From contig JAAEQP010000743.1 in the NCBI GenBank assembly GCA_024231375.1, forward strand, positions 1 to 26,014: a stretch of DNA of 26,014 nucleotides, read 5' to 3'. This document shows positions 22,894 through 26,014 of the stretch, one piece after another. The position numbers were made by a program, and so were the translations under genes. The notes beneath the pieces are model-generated. The model had not been told where the DNA came from. It did no database searches and saw nothing but the letters and a program-made list of their open reading frames with translations. Numbering within the stretch: the first letter of the stretch is position 1; the number at the start of each line of letters is the position of its first letter. Source of the DNA: a bacterium. GTDB lineage: Bacteria > Hydrogenedentota > Hydrogenedentia > Hydrogenedentiales > SLHB01.

Positions 22894-23942
22894 GTAGTCT
22901 TGCGACAGGGCAGTGGATGCGTTTGGGTGTTGGGCTGGTTGTGGGCGTATGTGCCGCGTGGGCAAGCGGGGCCGACGATCTCACCGACGCGCGCAAGAAA
23001 CTGGATCGCGCCCGTGAGCAGTTGAACGGCGCATCAACGGCGCGTGCCCGCGGAGACGCTGAGGCGATGCAGCGGTATCAGAGCGAAGCGACACGTTTGT
23101 TCGACGAAGCCGCCGTTGACTATGAGGCCGCGCTCACCAAGAACCCGGACAGCGCTGAGGCGGCGTGCGGGTACGCCGCCCTGCTGATCCAGCGGGGCGA
23201 CGCCGACCTTGCGGTCGAAGCGCTGGATCGCGCCGTGGTGAAGAACCCGGATAGCGGTGCCGTGTGGCTCACCCTCGGGCAGGCGCATGGCGCGTGGGGA
23301 CCCAAACACGCCGGCGACGCCGAGAAAGCGCTGCGCCGCGCCATCGCGTTGGAACCCGAATCGAAGGTGGGCAAGTCCGCACTGGCCACCTTGGGCGCGC
23401 AGTATTGGGAGCAGGGGCTTTACGCCTTCTCCCGGAAGGCGTTTGAGCGACTTCTGGCGATGGAGCCGGAGAACACGGGCGGGCGGATCGCCTTGGCGGC
23501 GCTGGACTTCCGGGAGGGAAACGTAGCGTCGGCGGCGAGCGCGTTGGATTCCCTGAAGAAGGTGAGTCCGGAGCAGGCCGCTATCATCGACAGATTTCTC
23601 AATGAAGCCCGGACTCGGTTCGAGGCCACGCGCCGGTCGTTCCCCGACACGGCGGAAGCGCATCTTGCGTATGCCAAACTCCTCATCCGGACCAACCAGC
23701 TTCCTCAGAGCGTGGCGCCTCTCCAGCGCGCCGTCCATCTCGACCCGGGCAATCATGTGACCTGGAACCTGCTGGGGTCGGTGTTGGGCGCCTTGGGCAA
23801 GAGCGACAAGGCTCGCGAGGCGTTTGAACGGTCCCTTGAAATCACACCGGACCAGCCGCGCACGCGTCAGGCGCTGGAAGGGCTGAAGAAGGCAACTCCA
23901 GCCGAGTCGGCGGGTCAAGGGAGCGAGACGCCCGGAATGTAG
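22890..23942 (+). CDS. Exported tetratricopeptide-repeat (TPR) protein
   Basis: 350 residues. The GTG at 22890 overlaps the hflX TGA (GTGA), with AAGGAA about 12 bases upstream, so translation is probably coupled to hflX. A start further upstream at 22827 would lie entirely within hflX and lacks a ribosome site. The signal peptide is about residues 1-27 (LGVGLVVGVCAAWASGA). A charged helical lead (DARKKLDRAREQLNGASTAR) is followed by at least five TPR-like units: VDYEAALTKNPDSAEAACGY, DLAVEALDRAVVKNPDSGAV, AEKALRRAIALEPES, SRKAFERLLAMEPENTG and a final pair APLQRAVHLDPGNHVTWNLL with AREAFERSLEITPDQPRT. Such repeats bind partner proteins in the periplasm; the partner is unknown. Coupling of a ribosome-rescue GTPase to an exported scaffold is unexplained. 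Confidence 0.8.
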   Translation: MSSLATGQWMRLGVGLVVGVCAAWASGADDLTDARKKLDRAREQLNGASTARARGDAEAMQRYQSEATRLFDEAAVDYEAALTKNPDSAEAACGYAALLIQRGDADLAVEALDRAVVKNPDSGAVWLTLGQAHGAWGPKHAGDAEKALRRAIALEPESKVGKSALATLGAQYWEQGLYAFSRKAFERLLAMEPENTGGRIALAALDFREGNVASAASALDSLKKVSPEQAAIIDRFLNEARTRFEATRRSFPDTAEAHLAYAKLLIRTNQLPQSVAPLQRAVHLDPGNHVTWNLLGSVLGALGKSDKAREAFERSLEITPDQPRTRQALEGLKKATPAESAGQGSETPGM

Positions 23943-23969
23943 CGGGGTGCGCCTCCTGCGTGGATCGCG

Positions 23970-24632
23970 TCAGACCTGAAGATCTCTCACTTCGGCGAAG
24001 TAGGCGCGGAACTCTTCCTCGAAATCGGCGAACGCCTGTTCCACGGTCGGCGCGTTGTCCATCAACGTCTGGAGAGACGTGACGGGTTTGTCCGTGATGC
24101 CGCAGGGAACGATGAGGTCGAAATGCGCCATGTCCGGGGCCACGTTCAAGGCAATGCCGTGGAATGTGACCCAGTTATGGACGCCGATGCCGATAGCGGC
24201 GACTTTGCCGCCGTCGACCCACACGCCCGTGTAGCCTTCGACCCGCCCAGCCTTCAGCCCATATCGTGCCAGCAGGCGGATCAGGACTTCTTCCAGAGAC
24301 CGCAGATACCAGCGGATGGACGGCCGCCATTCGTTGAGGTCGAGAATGGGGTAGGCGACGACCTGGCCAGGGCCGTGATAGGTGACGTCGCCGCCGCGGT
24401 CCACGTCAACCACCTCGATCCCCTGCTGCGCATAGGCGTCACGCGCCATGAGTAGGTTTGCGGCGTTGAAGTTTCGACCCAGCGTGATAGCGGGCGTGTG
24501 CTCGACGAGGAACAGCGCGTTGCCGGCGTCGCCTGCCTCGACAGCGCTACGACGCGCGATTTGGGCGTCGTAGGCCTCACGGTAAGGCGTGCGTCCGAGA
24601 AGACGAATCGTCTCGATGTCGCGGTCCGGCAT
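23970..24632 (-). CDS. lipB: Octanoyltransferase LipB
   Basis: 220 residues; ATG at 24632 with GGAGG 6 bases upstream. It transfers the octanoyl group from acyl carrier protein to lipoyl domains of 2-oxoacid dehydrogenases and the glycine cleavage H protein, the first step of lipoate synthesis. Signature motifs are FLVEHTPAITLGR, RGGDVTYHGPGQ (79-90), the catalytic Lys143 in GGKVAAIGI and the thioimidate-forming Cys177 in VPCGITDKPVTSL. Length is standard. It is the last gene of a minus-strand operon with the HAD gene (16-base gap) and thrC. lipA is not in the window. Confidence 0.95.
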   Translation of the reverse strand: MPDRDIETIRLLGRTPYREAYDAQIARRSAVEAGDAGNALFLVEHTPAITLGRNFNAANLLMARDAYAQQGIEVVDVDRGGDVTYHGPGQVVAYPILDLNEWRPSIRWYLRSLEEVLIRLLARYGLKAGRVEGYTGVWVDGGKVAAIGIGVHNWVTFHGIALNVAPDMAHFDLIVPCGITDKPVTSLQTLMDNAPTVEQAFADFEEEFRAYFAEVRDLQV

Positions 24633-24648
24633 GGGGCACCTCCGCGGT

Positions 24649-25308
24649 TCAGGATAGACGCGACGCCAAGGCGTCCGGCGTCACGGCTTCGAGCGAATCC
24701 ACCACCCAATCGGCTTCGGCAAGTTGCGCGGCATCGAAACTCGACGTGACCCCGATGCAGTACGTGCCTGCTGCCTTGGCCGCGGTAACGCCACTGATGG
24801 CGTCCTCGACCACCACGCACGATGTGGGGGGGAGCGCCACCGCGTCGATTGCTTTCAGGTAGATCTCGGGATGGGGCTTCTTCTGGGCGGCCATATCGCC
24901 CGTGATGAGGGCGTCGAACTTGTCGAGGGGCAATCCAATGGCGTCCCAGGTGAGTTCGGCCTTTTTCTGAGGGCTGGACGTGGCTACCGCGAGCCGCCAA
25001 CCGGCCTGATGCGCGGCATCGATCAGTTCCAGTGCGCCGGGACACGGTTTGCACTCGCCTGCTTCGAGCATGGTGACGAAGCGCTCGTGTCGTCGCTGGA
25101 CGGCTCGGTCGAGATCGATCTCAATCCCCATCTTCTCCGCCGGGCCCTCGGTGTACCGTACGGCGCCCGTGCCGATGAAGGGGCGGAAATCCTCGGCGGT
25201 CAACTCCACATCGTAGAGTTCGCGGTACATATCGATGGTGGCGCGGGCGATGAGGGTCTCCGTGTCCGCCAGCACGCCGTCCATGTCGAAAATGAGGCCG
25301 TGTGCCAT
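24649..25308 (-). CDS. HAD-superfamily phosphatase/phosphomutase (beta-phosphoglucomutase-like)
   Basis: 219 residues from the ATG at 25308; upstream in-frame starts would overlap the thrC end without a ribosome site. HAD motif I is FDMDGVLADTE (7-17) with nucleophile Asp8 and acid/base Asp10. Motif II is AVATSSPQKK, motif III lies at MAAQKKPHPEIY, and motif IV is VVVEDAISGVTAAKAAG. The alpha-helical cap between motifs I and II has the subfamily I layout shared by beta-phosphoglucomutase, phosphoglycolate phosphatase and sugar phosphatases. The substrate is uncertain. It lies 10 bases behind thrC and 16 before lipB, so it is in the same transcript. Confidence 0.85.
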   Translation of the reverse strand: MAHGLIFDMDGVLADTETLIARATIDMYRELYDVELTAEDFRPFIGTGAVRYTEGPAEKMGIEIDLDRAVQRRHERFVTMLEAGECKPCPGALELIDAAHQAGWRLAVATSSPQKKAELTWDAIGLPLDKFDALITGDMAAQKKPHPEIYLKAIDAVALPPTSCVVVEDAISGVTAAKAAGTYCIGVTSSFDAAQLAEADWVVDSLEAVTPDALASRLS

Positions 25309-25318
25309 GCCGCGCTGC

Positions 25319-26014
25319 CTAGACCGAAGCCGGTTCGGGCACGTCAATGCCGATGGCTTCGATCACCGCGTCTTCTTCGGCTTCCACCGTGATGGGCTCC
25401 ACGGCCGCCTTGATGGCGCTGTCCGGGTCTTTCAGGCCGTGGCCGGTCAACGTGGCTGTGACGCGGAACTTGTCGCCGATGACAGGCGTGCGGTCGTCGT
25501 CAAAGTACCCGTTGTTGGCGAGTTTGATGAGGCCGGCGATGCTGGCCGCGCTGGCGGGCTCGGCGAAGATGCCTTCGCTCGACGCCAACAGCTTGTAGGC
25601 CTCGCGAATCTCTTCGTCGGTCACCATGCCGATGACGCCGCCCGACTCGTCGCGTGCGGCCTCGGCCGTCTTCCAACTAGCGGGGTTGCCGATGCGGATG
25701 GCCGTGGCAAATGTCTTGGGTTTCTCCACCGGATGCCCCAGCACGATGGGCGCGGACCCGGCCGCTTGGAACCCCAGCATGCACGGAAGGTTCTTGGCCT
25801 TGCCAGCGGCATGGTATTCCTTGTAGCCCATCCAGTACGCGGTGATGTTGCCCGCGTTGCCGACGGGCAGCGCGTGGAAGTCCGGCGCGAGACCTTCGAA
25901 ATCGTCGACGATCTCGAAGGCGGCCGACTTCTGGCCCTGAATCCGGTACGGGTTGATGGAGTTCACGAGCGCGATGGGGTACTTCTCGGTGATGGTGCGC
26001 ACCAACTGGAGCGC
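25319..26014 (-). CDS. thrC: Threonine synthase, C-terminal part (5' end outside window)
   Basis: Partial: the frame continues through the right edge, so about 231 residues of an expected ~350-450 are visible. It is a PLP enzyme that converts O-phosphohomoserine to threonine. Diagnostic blocks are the ALVNSINPYRIQGQKSAAFE stretch, the PLP-phosphate loop LPVGNAGNITAYW (GNAGN), FQAAGSAPIVLG, ATAIRIGNPASW, SEGIFAEPASAASIAGL and VTATLTGHGLKDP. The PLP lysine lies upstream of the window. The C-terminus adds an acidic segment of about 25 residues (VEPITVEAEEDAVIEAIGI). First gene of the visible minus-strand operon. Confidence 0.95.
   Translation of the reverse strand, partial: ALQLVRTITEKYPIALVNSINPYRIQGQKSAAFEIVDDFEGLAPDFHALPVGNAGNITAYWMGYKEYHAAGKAKNLPCMLGFQAAGSAPIVLGHPVEKPKTFATAIRIGNPASWKTAEAARDESGGVIGMVTDEEIREAYKLLASSEGIFAEPASAASIAGLIKLANNGYFDDDRTPVIGDKFRVTATLTGHGLKDPDSAIKAAVEPITVEAEEDAVIEAIGIDVPEPASV

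Overview
The window looks like chromosomal DNA from a GC-rich, free-living Gram-negative heterotroph. The gene mix (DUF1559-type pseudopilin, Tat-exported Gfo/Idh/MocA oxidoreductases, a ThuA-like protein, a bacterial CE15 esterase, an SBBP-repeat propeller protein, a long-form HflX) fits Planctomycetota, Candidatus Hydrogenedentota or a neighbouring phylum. I favour Hydrogenedentota-like, but this rests on family recall; there is no rRNA or other phylogenetic marker to confirm it. No insertion sequence, prophage, CRISPR array, tRNA or rRNA was seen.

Layout. 1-871 is the 3' part of an AGE/cellobiose 2-epimerase-type gene. 900-1169 is a truncated methyltransferase remnant. 1413-2942 encodes an exported propeller protein with seven repeats of about 65 codons and a C-terminal membrane tail. 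3050-3519 is a DinB-fold gene broken by one missing base. On the minus strand, 3597-4574 (membrane protein with an unrecognised C-terminal domain) and 4704-5615 (pseudopilin) follow. On the plus strand are a GH18-like protein (5865-6911) and a DUF1572/DinB protein (6927-7463). 7570-9512 is a compact peroxide-defence unit: promoter and operator dyad, perR, rubrerythrin, 2-Cys peroxiredoxin, terminator.

9621-18449 is a carbohydrate region: CE15 esterase, Tat-exported Gfo/Idh/MocA protein, PmtA-like methyltransferase, ThuA-like protein, clan GH-A glycosidase, GH42-like protein, GNAT acetyltransferase and a second Tat-exported Gfo/Idh/MocA protein, closed by a hairpin terminator. A HEAT-repeat protein is on the minus strand (18529-19575). 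The 569-bp gap that follows is the densest regulatory region in the window. It holds a minus-strand promoter, a candidate small RNA ending in a strong intrinsic terminator, and a 12/12 consensus sigma70 promoter that drives a xylose-isomerase-like TIM-barrel gene through a leader of about 160 nt. The right end is housekeeping: hflX translationally coupled to a TPR gene, converging on a minus-strand thrC (partial)-HAD phosphatase-lipB operon.

How the genes may work together. The esterase, glycosidases, two exported NAD(P)-type oxidoreductases, the ThuA-like protein and the isomerase-like protein suggest breakdown of plant-type or extracellular glycans. One possible route is oxidation of sugars to keto-sugars before cleavage, as known for ThuA/ThuB-type systems; this is inference. 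The perR unit protects against peroxide in what is probably an anaerobic or microaerophilic lifestyle.
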